Source: Rhizoctonia solani (taxonomy: Eukaryota; Basidiomycota; Agaricomycetes; Cantharellales; Ceratobasidiaceae). From it: a stretch of DNA of 64,000 bases. Below the pieces are notes generated by a model. The model searched no databases, had not been told where the DNA came from, and saw only the letters and a list, made by a program, of their open reading frames with translations. Location: the NCBI RefSeq assembly GCF_016906535.1, contig NC_057377.1, forward strand, positions 248,001 through 312,000, in the 5' to 3' direction. Of this stretch, positions 11,401 to 23,411 are shown one piece after another (within the stretch, counting starts at the first letter, position 1; the number at the start of each line of letters is the position of its first letter). The translations under genes were made by a program, and so were the position numbers.

Positions 11401-12730
11401 TAGTCACGATTGTGCCTGCTAACAGCTCCCCTGTGGACTTCATCGGTTGTACTATGAGCTTCTCGAACTGCACACGAACATCTCGCATCGCAACATCTGG
11501 TTCTTCCTCTATGGCTTTGCAAAGTGCGGATCGATATACACGCGAGAAACGTCCAAGTTGATATGCTATCGTCGGGATTATTCTATCAATCTTCCTGCAT
11601 AGAGGCGAGGTACGTGAACAAAAGAAGCTGGCACCAAGTTGAGCATTTGCATCAAGCCATTTGCATAGGCTATATGCAATCGTTGTCTTTCCTGTTCCAG
11701 CCATACCGTTGATCAGAAACACCCTAGCCGTGCCAAGGTTGTCCTGTTGAATATCCTCAGATCGATCGTACTCAGGACGAGCCCATAGCTGTAGCATCCT
11801 TTGTAGTTCCTGGCGAGTCCCAGAAGTGCAGTCTCCACGCTGGACTGTCGTTGCATAGGTTGAGTTGTATGCAGCATCAGATACTTCTGAAAGGCGGGAC
11901 AGCCACATTTCCTGAGTTTAATTCAATGGATATTCTCGACTTTCTATCCCAGTGTCTACTCACCACTTGCTGCTTGGCTGTCATATCTAGAGTTCGAAGT
12001 GAAACCTCATCCTTCGATTCCGTAAGACCCATTGTTGGACCAAGGGATCAGATTACTTACATGTAAAACTCGCAAATGGCTTTCGATCTTGCGTGCGCGC
12101 CTCACAACCTCAGAAGCTCGCATTGTTCCTCGCTCCTTATCTCTTTTCGTTGATTGTAGATCATCGAGTATTGGCCTTATATAAGGTAAGGCCTCTGGTT
12201 TTAATTGTTCCATCTCCAGGTACTCACTTGAAAACTAATGATAAAGTATCCCCACTCGATTCCAGACTCAGGTTGACAACATATGTCTCCAAAGCATTGG
12301 TTCTGAGTTGAAGCTCGGTGAAGAGTTCGTCAAGATTTTCGTCATCCTTTGCAACGTCCTATTGACCTGTCAGTCCATGATCTCTGGATTGTGTCTTAAT
12401 CAATTATTAACATACCATCAAGATGCCAATAAACTCGGACATATCCCCCAAAGCGGACTTGAGCGGGGGAAGTACCCTCGCACTCTGAGACATTGCCTTC
12501 AATGAGCTTTTAACCTGGTACCCCGCAGTCTTGGTAGCATTCTTCAGTTGGCTTAGTCGGGTGCCCTTTCTTCCATCTGCACTCGTATTCACGGTAGGGG
12601 ACCCAGCCGATTCGGCTGGGGGTGCTGCTGGTATGGATGATTAGCCAAATATGACAAATGTTAATTAGTAAGTTTTGCAGAGCTTTCCCATATACTTACC
12701 CAGTTGCGGAGACTCAGAGGAAGAATCCAT
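8409..12730 (-). CDS. NACHT-WD40 NLR-like STAND receptor
   Basis: Fungal STAND proteins of the HET-E type are nucleotide-switch receptors linked to non-self recognition and cell death. Start is MDSSSESPQL (12730). Exon 2 reads into RLSQLKNATKTAGYQVKSSL and LLPPLKSAL-like helical sequence (here VLPPLKSALGDMSEFIG). Three short helical exons follow (DVAKDDENLDELFTEL; PILDDLQSTKRDKERGTM; DEVSLRTLDMTAKQQV). The large exon (11908 to about 10310) holds Walker A GMAGTGKTT, Walker B IVTIDALDEC and the SRPEPFVREKM sensor region. An intron ending ACAG leads into the WD40 exon with seven clear repeats (for example VNSVAFSLDGTRLVSGSSD...RMWD) and an eighth degenerate one, ending EWARCYID. About 1,200 residues, apparently intact. 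The helical N-terminus could be a HeLo/MLKL-like death effector, but this is inference. It is divergent from the M64 peptidase, 195 bp apart. Confidence 0.93.
12602..12620. repeat. 19-bp perfect palindrome in NLR exon 2
   Basis: Arms CCCAGCCGA and TCGGCTGGG are exact reverse complements around one T. The palindrome lies in the second coding exon of the NLR, in the part encoding APPAESAGS. Confidence 0.8.
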
Positions 12731-12925
12731 GTTTCGTGGCGCAAGGTACGATTGGGATGCTGTGCAAACCAGGAACTTTCCGAATCGCTTGTCCATGTTA
12801 TATAAGCTGGGTATTGACAACAAATCATGACGTAATTTGTGCAAAGCACACCAGCTTCCAGCAACGATAAGGGAATTCTTCTGGTTGTGCTTCGGGTGTA
12901 TGAATCTTTCTTGGTTAACGGAACT

Positions 12926-15352
12926 ATGAGAAGCATACTCCTAAGCTTAATCACCATCCCGTTGTGTCTAGTTGCAGCCCATGAGGCGATCAATATCAAC
13001 GACCAAGCCGGCTACGAAGTATGGCTCACAAGAGATCGGGCAAGCGGGAGATGCGACGTCCTATCTGCTCGTTCGATTCTGCTGCATAAAGCACTCCGTC
13101 ATACTCCCTCTCACGCTGAAATCAAACCTTCCCGATGCATGCAAGACTCGCGGTCACTATGCCAAACTGATGACATCCTTGTGGTAGGCTACGATCTCGG
13201 AACCATACACCACGATATAGCTCGGGAATGCATAGATTTTGATACTGAACCTGGTATAAATCCGGCTCAACCGCAATTGTTTCTCTTTCATTCCTATGCT
13301 CCCGAGCTCGACATCAATCCTTTGCCTGACTTAATTACTGGTCCGACACCCAACCGAATCAACATTGTGTTCTTTTCTGACGGTTGTGGGTGTCAAACTC
13401 TGTTGAAGCATTCTCTCTTTATACCTTACTTTGATTCCAGACACTTCCGACGAGAAGCAACGATTTATTGATGATGCTACCCGACTTGGGCATGCAATTA
13501 GTGTCAACCAGACGTACGCGCCAGTAGCACCCCTCATTAACTTTTGGGGCGCGTTCACGCCAAGCAAAGAATCAGGGATTGGAGTGGGCGGAAAGCCCAA
13601 AGAGTACGCTCATTGTTTAGCACTCCTCCGTGCCATATGATTAACTGTTGGTGTGTAGCACTGTCTACGGACTATATCGGTACTTTATCTCAATATCCAC
13701 TCATGGACTCCTCTGGTTTAAGTGTTTTTAGCGACGGGACCGAACTTCGTGGGGTATATACGTCCAAACCTAAGGTAGCTAGCGCAGCCTGCAAAAGCAT
13801 GGGAAACCAGTGCAATTATCCAATACTATTAGGTCAGTAGAAAAGAGTGACAAGCTTCAGGCGTATCTGATTAGGCTCAATTGAGATTAGGAAACGACCC
13901 ACTGTACGGAGGGTAAGCACACCTTGCTTCAGTCAACCAAAATCGAGTTTGCTAAAGATACATTGATTAGATTAGGAGGAGAATTCACGTACGAGCTTGC
14001 GATCTCGTATTGCCACCTTGTTCATGTTGATTATTTGTCACAGGATTTCCACCGCATCAGTGTTAAACGGTCCATTAGTTCTCAGGTCAATAGACTCCCG
14101 ATCTCCAAATCACACACTAATTTTTATTGAACCTGGCTGTAGGCACGAACTCGGCCATTCGATTATTTGGGTTGGGGATGAATACGACGGCAGCATGTAC
14201 TTTGGAGTTAACGCGGATAACTACACCCATCGTGACGAAACTATCGGTTGGGCCCACTGGCTCTCAGACCCTGCCTGTGAGTTTTCCGTTTCCTTTGTTG
14301 TCACTATCTTCTCTGACGATTCAAATCAGCCCCTCCTCGGATCGAGCGCAACTCTGTTCCATTATTGGTCTACCCATGGACGATGCTCAACAAATCAACA
14401 CCTTGGTCGACTAACTTCACGGTTGATGGAACATTCGACTCTGCCCTCTTGCGAACCTCCCTTTCTGGAATCCCGGAAAGCTCTCATCTCACGATCACTC
14501 TCGATGGAACTACTGTCACATGGGAGGCAAACCCAGAGATCGGTCTGGACCGATGGTTTTATGATGTACCCATTCGCAAACTGGCGAATGATACACACGA
14601 GTTAAAATTTGTGTTAGAGGAGAAAGGAAAAGAGGGTTTGGCGCAACTGTGTAGTTTGGAGGTAATTGAATATGGGAATGCTACCGAGTGCGTGAAAAGA
14701 TGGTCTCAGCCGGGGACGAATGCTAAATTTCGATTAGGTTCAATTCGACTGAAGGATACGTAGGTGCCTTCCCGACGTAAGCCATACGCTCTATTTTTTT
14801 CACGCCAACCCCGCTGACAACGGCTTCGACAGATACTCTCCACTTGAATACGAAGACCCCGACCCAGAGCCCGACCGCCCGGCCCTGCACGATCATCACA
14901 CTCACAAAAAATGGGCAACTACATCGTACCGCCCAGCTAATGAAGACTGCTTGATGCGACAAGTTGCCCAGCCTAATTTTTGCGTTGTTTGCACTGAAGG
15001 ACTTTGGCTCCGGCTGCTCAGCCGAGTTAGTCTAATTGACAAAGTTTCGTTTTATGACTCGCTGAAGGGAGATGCTGATACGGGCATTGAACTCTCGTTG
15101 ATCTCCTTGGCGCAATTTAGGTCGCCTGCCGAAGCTGAATACCTTGCTCGGAAGGGAACCGAGGAAACGTATCTCATCAGGTGGTTCACTTATGGACAGG
15201 AAGTGAAAAAGTGGCAAAACTCAACTAGGGTAGATGTTGAGTGTCGTGCGGTGGGGATAATCGAAGTTGAAGTGGAATTTGTGAGTAGCGAGATTAGGAA
15301 GGACGAGAAGGGGTATACGAAAGACCGGTACAGGTTGTTGTTGGACTGCTAG
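12926..15352 (+). CDS. secreted M64-family metallopeptidase (IgA-peptidase-like)
   Basis: MEROPS M64 zinc peptidases were named for bacterial IgA peptidase; fungal members are secreted and of unknown substrate. Start MRSILLSLITIPLCLVAAHE is a signal peptide; an upstream in-frame ATG at 12839 is less likely. Splicing gives NRINIVFFSDGYTSDEKQRF (donor GGTT|GTGGGT at about 13387), then NFWGAFTPSKESGIGVGG, TVYGLYRDGTELRGVYTSKP, CNYPILLGNDPLYGGLGGEFT, and ASVLNGPLVLRHELGHSIIW followed by VGDEYDG. The HEXXH plus G..DEY pattern supplies the expected zinc ligands and is only complete after removing the intron just before HELGH. C-terminal exons give a beta-type domain (PWSTNFTVDGTFDSALLR; GLDRWFYDVPIRKL) and CVVCTEGLWLRLL. 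About 10 exons, intact. It shares a short upstream region with the NLR. Confidence 0.9.
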
Positions 15353-15757
15353 ACCTGTATTCGGCAGTTATCGTAGAATTCGATTCTTCAATCGAATGGA
15401 TACTCTATTTTATTGTCTAGGAGTGGTCGAGTGGTCACAGATAAATATTGTATTATGCAAGCACAGCGGATAGTCGGCTATAGGTTTGGTACTGATGAAA
15501 AGGAATGTGAAATGGTTAGAAAGACATGTATGATGATAAACACACAGCCAACAAAAAATAGTAAGGACAGAATAGGTACTATAGTGAATGAATGATCAAA
15601 AATATGTGCAAGTTCAAATGCCATTGAATGGATACCAGGTTCTATTTTTTAGACCCAATGGTTCATTTACTATGCTGCTCGACTGGGACGACTTAGTAGT
15701 TCACTAGAATCGTTATCCGGGTTAGCGATGAGCTTATTGGTATGTATAATAATATAC
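15353..15757. other. intergenic, between convergent 3' ends
   Basis: A 60-codon plus frame (15413-15595) has no recognisable similarity. The MFS gene could extend here if the GTAAGT at its stop is a donor; I could not confirm a following exon. Confidence 0.4.
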
Positions 15758-17703
15758 TTACACTTGACTCTCATTAACAGGTCCCTTTTCCTCCTGGCGG
15801 TGACCACTTTCCACAATGTCGGCCTTCATACGATCTTTTAGCTCGTATACTGCCTCGTCGCCATCGAATAATGCAGCAGTCTCTTCGAGCGAACGTCCCT
15901 TAGTTTCGACAGCGAACATGTACATGTATGCGAGCTCAAATACAAGCCAACAAGAGTACACCAAATAATCTGGTACGGGGGATTAAGTCAATTTCTACGA
16001 TCCCATCCTTATTTAGAAATGAACTCACACTTCCATTGCAAAGCATCTAGAGCAATTGGGTTGGTATACTGGTTGAAAATAATTGCACCCATGACTGAGA
16101 GGTTCATGAATGCTAACCCTTTGGCCCGTAAGAAAAATGGCAGAATTTCAACGGTGTACGAAACGATGAGTGGAGTGTATGCGATCGCATAGAAGCCATT
16201 GAATATGAACACGAACGCGAGAACCCCTCGGCCAGCATGCGCGTTACTTGTAGTTGCGAAAACAGCCGAACAGGCCGTAAGAGCCGAAAAACTAAGTAAC
16301 TAAGGAGGGTAACCTTTTAATCCGTAAATGAAGAAGTTCTTTAGATAAGCACTTGCCATTCCGCTATTACTGGCCAAGAAAAGCCTACGGCGTCCAGCAT
16401 TTTCAACATTCATCGAGGCCACGATCGCAATTATAACTTAAATTCGTGGTAAGGATATGTGCTAGGAGCAAGATAAATCTCCTACAATTGTAGATGGAGA
16501 GAACTCCATTGATCAATGTTTGGTCGTCGGTTTTAGTGATACCGATGCCATTCAAAACGCGTTCGAGATAATAAGAAATTAACCCATTTCCTGACCACTG
16601 AGAGAATACTGCGATACCACTGGCCGTAGGTTAGCCTCATTCCCATAGATAATATTATTAAGGACTTACAAAATGATCCGTATACGTCTCCGGTTCCCTG
16701 GGGTCCTGAAGAGATCCAACCAGCTGGCATTGGCATTCTGGCTCTCAAGGCCCAAGGCTTCTTTGATCTGAGTATATTCCATCGCTACCAGGGGGTCCTC
16801 TTCGCGCCCACCAGCATGCCATTTCACGAGCACTTGGCGCGCCTCATCGTCCCGACCCTTGCTGATGAGCCAGCGTGGGCTTTCTGGTAAGAACCAGATT
16901 AAAGCGAGCTGTATAACAGAAGACAATCCTTGTAAGGCAGAAGGGATACGCCAGGACCAGTTTGAAGGAATCCTGAATGTGCCAAAGGTAGACCAAGCAG
17001 CAACTATACTCCCGGAGAACCAAAAAGAATTATAGAGTGACGTGAGGACCGCTCTGTGGGTAGGGTAAGCCACTTCTGAGATGAGAAGTGGAGAAGCCAT
17101 TCCCGCCTGTCAAGGAGATGTCTCAAATATTGACTTTGCCTCCGGCTAGTGATGAAATAACACCTACGAAAGTCGATCCAAAACCTATAAGAAAACGGGC
17201 ACTAATGAACATGCCAAGATTTTGCGTAGCCGTTTGAAGAGCTGCAGCGAACAAAACGAGGATGGCACCAAGAAGGATTCCAGCTCTGCGACCGAAGATA
17301 TCGGTGATATAAGGCGCGAACGGAGTGCCGCACAAAGCCCTTCGAGATAGGGTTAACTTTCGGACCACTCATGGAATAAAAGCCTTGCAGAATTCTCACC
17401 CTATGGACTGTATGGCGTTGAATAACCCGAGATCCTTGGCACTCGGATTACCAAAGTAATCCTTCCATTGCTGGACGGACTGGAGGCCGTTCATCATACT
17501 TCCATCTAAAAACAATTAGACGAAGCGAATTTAATAATTAAAAGTTACCGACCAAATCCATTGGCATAGGATGTCGCGAGTGGCACTACCAATAACAGGT
17601 TGAGAGTCAAAATGTGAGAGTGCTCCCACCAACGGCCTTTGAAAAGAACAGAAGGATCTATTGAAGCACTAGCTGCCTGTACTCCACCTGCTGCTGGGGC
17701 CAT
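15758..17703 (-). CDS. MFS sugar transporter (hexose/lactose permease type)
   Basis: Plasma-membrane proton/sugar symporter of the SP family (TC 2.A.1.1). MAPAAGGVQAASASIDPSVL begins a cytosolic N-terminus. Spliced exons then give ANGFDGSMMNGLQ (the conserved TM1 loop), FGRRAGILLGAI with the D-x-FGRR signature, PLLISEVAYPTHRAVLTSLYN (the family's PVYISE/AP-HRG segment), and PESPRWLISKGRDDEAR, the classical PESPRWL motif in the central loop. Late exons give VSYTVEILPFFLRAKGLAF and VETKGRSLEETAALFDG, the PETKGRSLEE-type C-terminal signature. About 520 residues, at least eight exons, no break seen. The stop used is TAA at 15758, but GTAAGT overlaps it, so a further small exon is possible. Substrate cannot be told from sequence. 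Confidence 0.92.
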
Positions 17704-18960
17704 TGTTTATGTTGAGTGCAATTTTGGTTTCTACTCAACATTTATGTATCTTTCGTTTGGCTTCTGAAGGCTGACGTCTGACGCCAACCTGTCAAGTGCC
17801 CCGCGTTTTAACTTTGAGACCCTGATATACTGGGCTGTCCCTACGGCAATCTGAGATCAGCCAAACGACTGCGCGAATCGAATTAATCGACATTGTAATA
17901 TCTGGTCCGAGTAAAACAAAGTTATGTGTAGAACCTCCGTACACATCCATTAGTACTAGCAAGCTCAAAATGTCACCAAGCGTGGGAATACACTTCAAGG
18001 AAAGATAAATGGCATTCGGTGCTGATCTCAGGGTACTGCCATTAACTTTTCATACAAAGCTTATCTTCGATCTACTATATAGTCGCCAATAAACCCCCTA
18101 AGGCCATGTATAACAAATACGAGATGTTTGGTGTCCCAACAATCTCCCACTTCACAATTGTCTCCAGCCTCTTAAACTTTCAATAGGGCAAATTATGGTA
18201 AATAAATGTAGAGTGTCGAATGTAATTTGTTGGTACTTAACCTACGCTCCGGTGGGGTAGCTCGCGCGATGGTGGGATGTGTGTATATATGCTCTGTCTA
18301 TCTAACTAAATGTATGCATACCTGCGCAGTAGCCAGTCCTCGACGCGGTGTAAGTGGGGGAACCCAGGGCCGCCTTTGGCGGCCTAGGGGTGTCGGCGGG
18401 GCCACCCAAGGCTGCGACCGTCCGGATCGAAGGCTTGGGGTGACAGAGAGGGCTGGGTGTGTCGCATTTGTGCATCGCATGGAGGGATGGCGGGTGGGGA
18501 AAGGTTTGAGGAAGGCAGAGCCGCATCGTGCCTCGCGCTCGGTGACTGGTCGAGGTTGTGAGAGGGAGCCGAGTGAGGATGGCTCACGTGACCAACCTCC
18601 GCACCTCGGCCAAGTATCTCGAGTGAGTCCTCCGCGTGCTGCGGTTCACTCGTCACAATAACGCTTTAGAAAACCCCGGCGCTGGTACTTGTTCTCAGTA
18701 GAAGGTCCACCCGAGTAAAAGGAGGAAGTCCTCATACGTTCTTTATGAAAGCGGCTTATCTAACCTGTGCATAAGTGCAGATTCGCTGTTAGATACATTT
18801 AGATTAATTGCTAGTGAGTTTGGTTGGACTTTTGCTTATAAAACTACATTCATCATGCCTACTATCTAACTTTATCCATGCAAGGTACTTGAATATTACA
18901 GAATCCTCAAGAAAGTTCATTATGTATACATGCGCGAGCTTCCACTTCAATATCCATCAT
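17704..18960. other. intergenic with a GC-rich, gene-poor island (18230-18660)
   Basis: From about 18230 to 18660 composition turns clearly GC-rich and all frames open by composition (overlapping frames of 60-144 codons on both strands), with inverted short runs such as GGCCGCC...GGCGGCC. None of the frames resembles a protein. Likely a repeat remnant or noncoding island. The rest is AT-rich and contains the MFS promoter and the Sro7-like 3' flank. Confidence 0.45.
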
Positions 18961-21900
18961 TCAGAATCCAAACCACTTTTTTGCAGTTTGCTGTGCGGCT
19001 ATTCGCTTTGCCTACATGTCATTTTGTTAGTTTAGCACATAGAATGACTGGTTCTAGAAGTACCTGCGAAGCCAAATCTTTACTCGCTGCCTCAAGATGT
19101 CCAAATTTATCCTCCAAACTGGATAACATCTCCCTGTACCATGAATTAGCAATTGCCCAGGTTCATAATAATCACCCTCATCTAGCTTACCCTCTCTCGG
19201 AAACCGCCGCCGTCAGCCGTGAGTATATATCGCTCGGTCCAGCAGCAGCATTAGCACGGGCCGCACTAGATCCCTCCGCAGCGGGGCGGACCGAGCTTAT
19301 TGGTTCGCCTGGACGTCTTTCACTTGGTACGTACTTGGCCTTTTTCACCCTGGGTGGGGGACGATTCGGGCCGGCCACTAATAATGGGGTTATAACCAAT
19401 TTAGTCTAGGAGAATAGGGGAGATCACTCACAACAAGCATCGATTTCAGCTCCGGACCGCGACCTTGTAGCCCATAGCCATGACACTATGCCACCACCAT
19501 CGACCGGATCTGGGCGATCCCTCATAATGGGCGCAGGAACACTCAAATCCACAATAGGATGCCTGGCACGGCTAAAATCGGATAATGTAATAAGCCCCAA
19601 TAAATTACGGCCTGAAGTAGTAATAAAGTCGCCTTGCGAGTCAGAGCTGACTCGGGACATGGGGTATCTGGCCACGATATTAGGTAGTGCAGCCGAACAC
19701 AGATACAATTACTCACCCGAAAGAAAATCCATTGATTCGGTCAAGTTTCGGCAAAGAATAAATTGTAGCCTCCCCGTCACTTTCAAACGCCACTATCACA
19801 GCCTCGCCTGCGGTAAACCAATCGAATGTTAAAACCGATATCACACAAGGCCCGAACCCCACCCGACTCACCGTGCTTTTCAACAACGTCTATGCATATC
19901 ACCTCCTTTCCAGGCTTTCTATCCACATGGGCGATCTCTTTCCCCAACACCCCTGCAAACGTCCGTAATCGTGTTTGGTTGGCCGCAATCCAGATGCTCG
20001 GCCCATAATTTCTCAACCCGGATCGGTCTGTGATTCTCTGCAAGCCCTCTGGGGTGGGTTCGCACACGTGCCCAGACTCGAGATCAACGACCGAATTGAA
20101 AATGGGGTGCGCGAGTGAGGTATGCTTTGTTGTCTTGGACTGACCCCGGAGGGACCAGTTCAAGCTTCGATTGGGTGGGGATAACGTAAAGACACGCGTG
20201 AGCCCAGATTCTGTGATGCAGATGAGGTGGATACCAGGTTCTTCCTCTGAGCAATATTGGATGAGAGTCAGGGCAGGAGGATAATGGTGAGTTCTCTACC
20301 TTCAGAGATGATACATTGAGACCATCGGAATGATCGTACGGGACCATCTTGGGCTGAGCGTTTCCCTTGCTCAATATGAGGTTCGTGTCGTGCAAGGACC
20401 GTTGGACCACGGAGATCTAATATAACGATCGAGCAATCTTCGTATCCGATCGCCATGAACCCTGTAAAGACGTTTAACCGGGTGGAATTACTAGACGCTA
20501 TTTCTGCTTACCAGCACCGCTCAACTCTGCACACGTAACTTCCCCTCTCATATTCTCAGCAACCAGACAGATAGGCCTAAACCCTTCATCGTCCTCGAAA
20601 CTCATAGGCCGCAGGTCGATTAGTCCATCAGAGGGCTCGTTGACTTCAAACGGTACAGGAGTACCTTCCTGCGTAAATTGATACAGCACCACCCAACCAT
20701 GAGCAAGTACCAAAGCACAGTCCAGAGAGCTCGGCGAAAAATGAACAGACTGGACTCGGGAGTGGACATAGGTCGGCGGGGCATTGGTATTACGACAAGC
20801 AGGGGAAGCAGCGAGGGTTTTCTGAAGCAAAGGGTGGGATATCGTCCAGTGTGGATCAATGTTCAGGTTTGGGAGAGGTTGTGGGTGTTCGAATTGGAGT
20901 GGGGTGGGGTTTAGGACTAGCTGTGAACTCGAGTCGTAGAATCGAACAATGCCGTCGCCGTGCGTTGCGACAATTATACGGTTGGGTTCGAACTGAAATA
21001 GTTTAATTAATATGCTGTGAGATGAGACTATCATACGCACTTTGGCCGTTTTAGCTCGCCCTTCCATATTCGGGGTCGCTTGGCCAACCTTCAACCAGCC
21101 CAACCTATCATTCTGGACGTCCTGGTTTGACTGACCACTATTTGGAGACGAAAACACACGCTCGACCGTCTTGCGAACCAAAGATCCCAATTCACTCTTG
21201 GGCACCACATAAAGTTGCGCCTCCACAAGATCCGCCATCATCAGCTCCACAGGTAAACGAGATGGCCCCTGAGCTCCTGTAGAACGAGCATCCAGAACAT
21301 GTTGCGGGAGAGGCGGGAGAGAACCATCAAGATCGGGAATTGTGGTCAGCGCGTTGACCGCGTCCACAAACGAACTTGGCGGATGTAGTTCTACCCAGAG
21401 TTTGCGTCTCCCATCCCGAGCTGATTTCATAAGGATTATTTGATTATGGTCTGGTATGACCACCATGTCTTCGATAACTAGCTGCGGGTTTGACAGAATT
21501 TCCGCGTAGGCAGAGGGTGTGACACTCGCATGAAGAGCATCGCGTAAAGCCGGGTTGGAGTCGAGCCCTTCGGAAGATACCGTAGAGTTGGCGGGGGCAA
21601 TAAATGCAGGAAAGTACAGGCAAGGAATACCCGGTGGGGCCGTTGGCTGGAGTCCTCCGAGAACAGTAAGGTATGATCCTTTGGCGGGGGTCAAATAATT
21701 AGGTCCAGGAATTTTAGATGTCCAAGAAAGCTTATAGATTGGTTCATGAGTTAACGGAGGGGCAGAAGATGAAGGTGGTAGGCCGGCGGCCACAGCAAAC
21801 GCTTCGAAATCAACTTTGTGGACCCCGGCTCTATCCACAGTCCGAACGTCCAATGGTTTGTCTTCCTCGTCGACAGACCAAAATGAGATACAGCCATCCA

Positions 21901-22977
21901 TGTGACCTACGGAGGATGAGTGACCATCGTGAACACCCAATAACGACGCCTACCAATAGCGAACAGCCTTCCATCGGGGTGCCATGCCACGCACGTGGGG
22001 GGAGGACAGCGCTCTTCCATCAACGTTGGTGACTTGTCGGGCTCAAGTATGGCCCCAGGAGCTCCAGGGAGCAATGATAGACTATAATGACTAATCGGTT
22101 TCTGCTCCACAATATTCCAAAGAACGACCCCTCGCTCATAGGCCACAAGCAACAAGTTCAGGTCCCGCGGATGGATAGCCAAGTCGATTACCATTGGAAC
22201 CAAGGACGCATCGAAAGTTGGAGACGTCGGTGACAGTCCAGAACGACGGAGTACTTGTTCGTGTTGTTGCCAGGCATTGGGAATAGTGTATGGCGATATT
22301 ACGAGTCGGTCGATATCAAAAGTAAGAGTGCGTCCCGATTTGAGTCCGATGAATGCCTAAAGGACAACGTCAAGTTACGTTAGGGCCAGGGTAAGTGTGA
22401 CAAACATGTGAATGGTATAGCGAGGTGGCCATACAGCTGACCGTGTGAAAGTTTGAGGTGTGTTTCGCCAATTGAGATGACTCTACTCACTTCACGACAT
22501 CCCCTGCGTGTATTGATCCCTCCAAAGTCGGTGGCCCCGGTGAAGCAAAGGACCATACGTGGAGTTTATTCCTCGTATCTGGGAGTGGCAGATAACGACA
22601 GACATGAGTGACACCGTTGAATTACTCACCACAAGCGACCAACCGATTAGCAGACGCAGCAAACCCTAAATGCTTGATGCCTGCATCCACTGCGGTCCCT
22701 TGTAGTTGAAGAGAGTGGGTAGCTGCGGGTGATCCAAAGACGTAAATGTATCCATTGTCCGTGGCTGATGGTCTGAATTAAGTATACCCGCTGGTACCTG
22801 TGCGCGGCTGGGCTTACCGGCTGCAAAGATCCCGTTGAGAGTGTCATGAGCGAGTGCAGCCAATTCGCCTTTGAATCCGAGTTGTTTCAATTGGCCAGGC
22901 TTCCAGGCATCTCTATCTCTCAAAGATCCAGAGATGTCTTCGGTGAACTCCTTGTCTGGGCCCCGCAGAAAGTCCAT
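18961..22977 (-). CDS. Sro7/tomosyn/Lgl-family WD40 exocytosis regulator with R-SNARE-like tail
   Basis: Lgl/Sro7/tomosyn proteins bind t-SNAREs and Rab/exocyst components to control vesicle fusion and polarity. MDFLRGPDKEFTEDISGSL and QLKQLGFKGELAALAHDTL form the expected N-terminus, followed by WD40 units (HMDGCISFWSVDEEDKPLD; IIVATHGDGIVRFYDSSSQ; AIGYEDCSIVILDLRG). A Pro-rich stretch (PNRPPPRVKKAKYVP) leads to SDIYSRLTAAVSERGEMLSS, LEDKFGHLEAASKDLASQ and AKRIAAQQTAKKWFGF. This tail aligns with the VAMP SNARE motif (VLERDQKLSELDDRADAL-type), placing the Arg of SERG at the ionic zero layer. The tail needs the last two introns: the final exon begins AKRIAAQQ after an acceptor TAG and stops at 18961. 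About 1,000 residues, intact. Confidence 0.9.
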
Positions 22978-23411
22978 CGCTCATCGGATATACTATGGTC
23001 GAATGAAGCGAAGCAAGACTGAATTGCCAACCCTCGAGGTGTTACTTCCGTCCATGTGTTACATTTCACAACATGAGCACCAACCTGCCAATTTGGGAGG
23101 CTCATTAAACGCCCAGCGATTATTCTACTCCCTTGTTTGCCTCTTATATGTATCTCTGCTTTCTTGGGTTAGTGGCTTCGGGATATCGTAGAAACCGCTC
23201 CTATGTCAAGGGAATATACTCATACCAATCATGGATCAACATGAAACTCCCAGGGAGTACTTAAACACCTAATGTACCTGCTCTTCATAGCCAACCCCTC
23301 GAGGATCACCGCCTGTCCGACGGCAATCTCGCTCCTACTCTATCTTTCTCTTTTTCGGTCTTTTAATCTGTGTTTTTTTTTTGCCTTCGTAAATAGTTGC
23401 CCATTTTCGTC
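22978..23411. promoter_or_regulatory. divergent promoter region with pyrimidine-rich tract
   Basis: The 430 bp between divergent starts contains a CT/T-rich run at about 23335-23390 just before the plus ORF, typical of fungal core promoters near transcription start sites. No specific factor site is claimed. Confidence 0.35.

Noticed and set aside
18227..18661. 144-codon plus frame in the GC-rich island
   Set aside because: Overlapping frames on both strands are equally open, indicating composition and not coding; no known motif.
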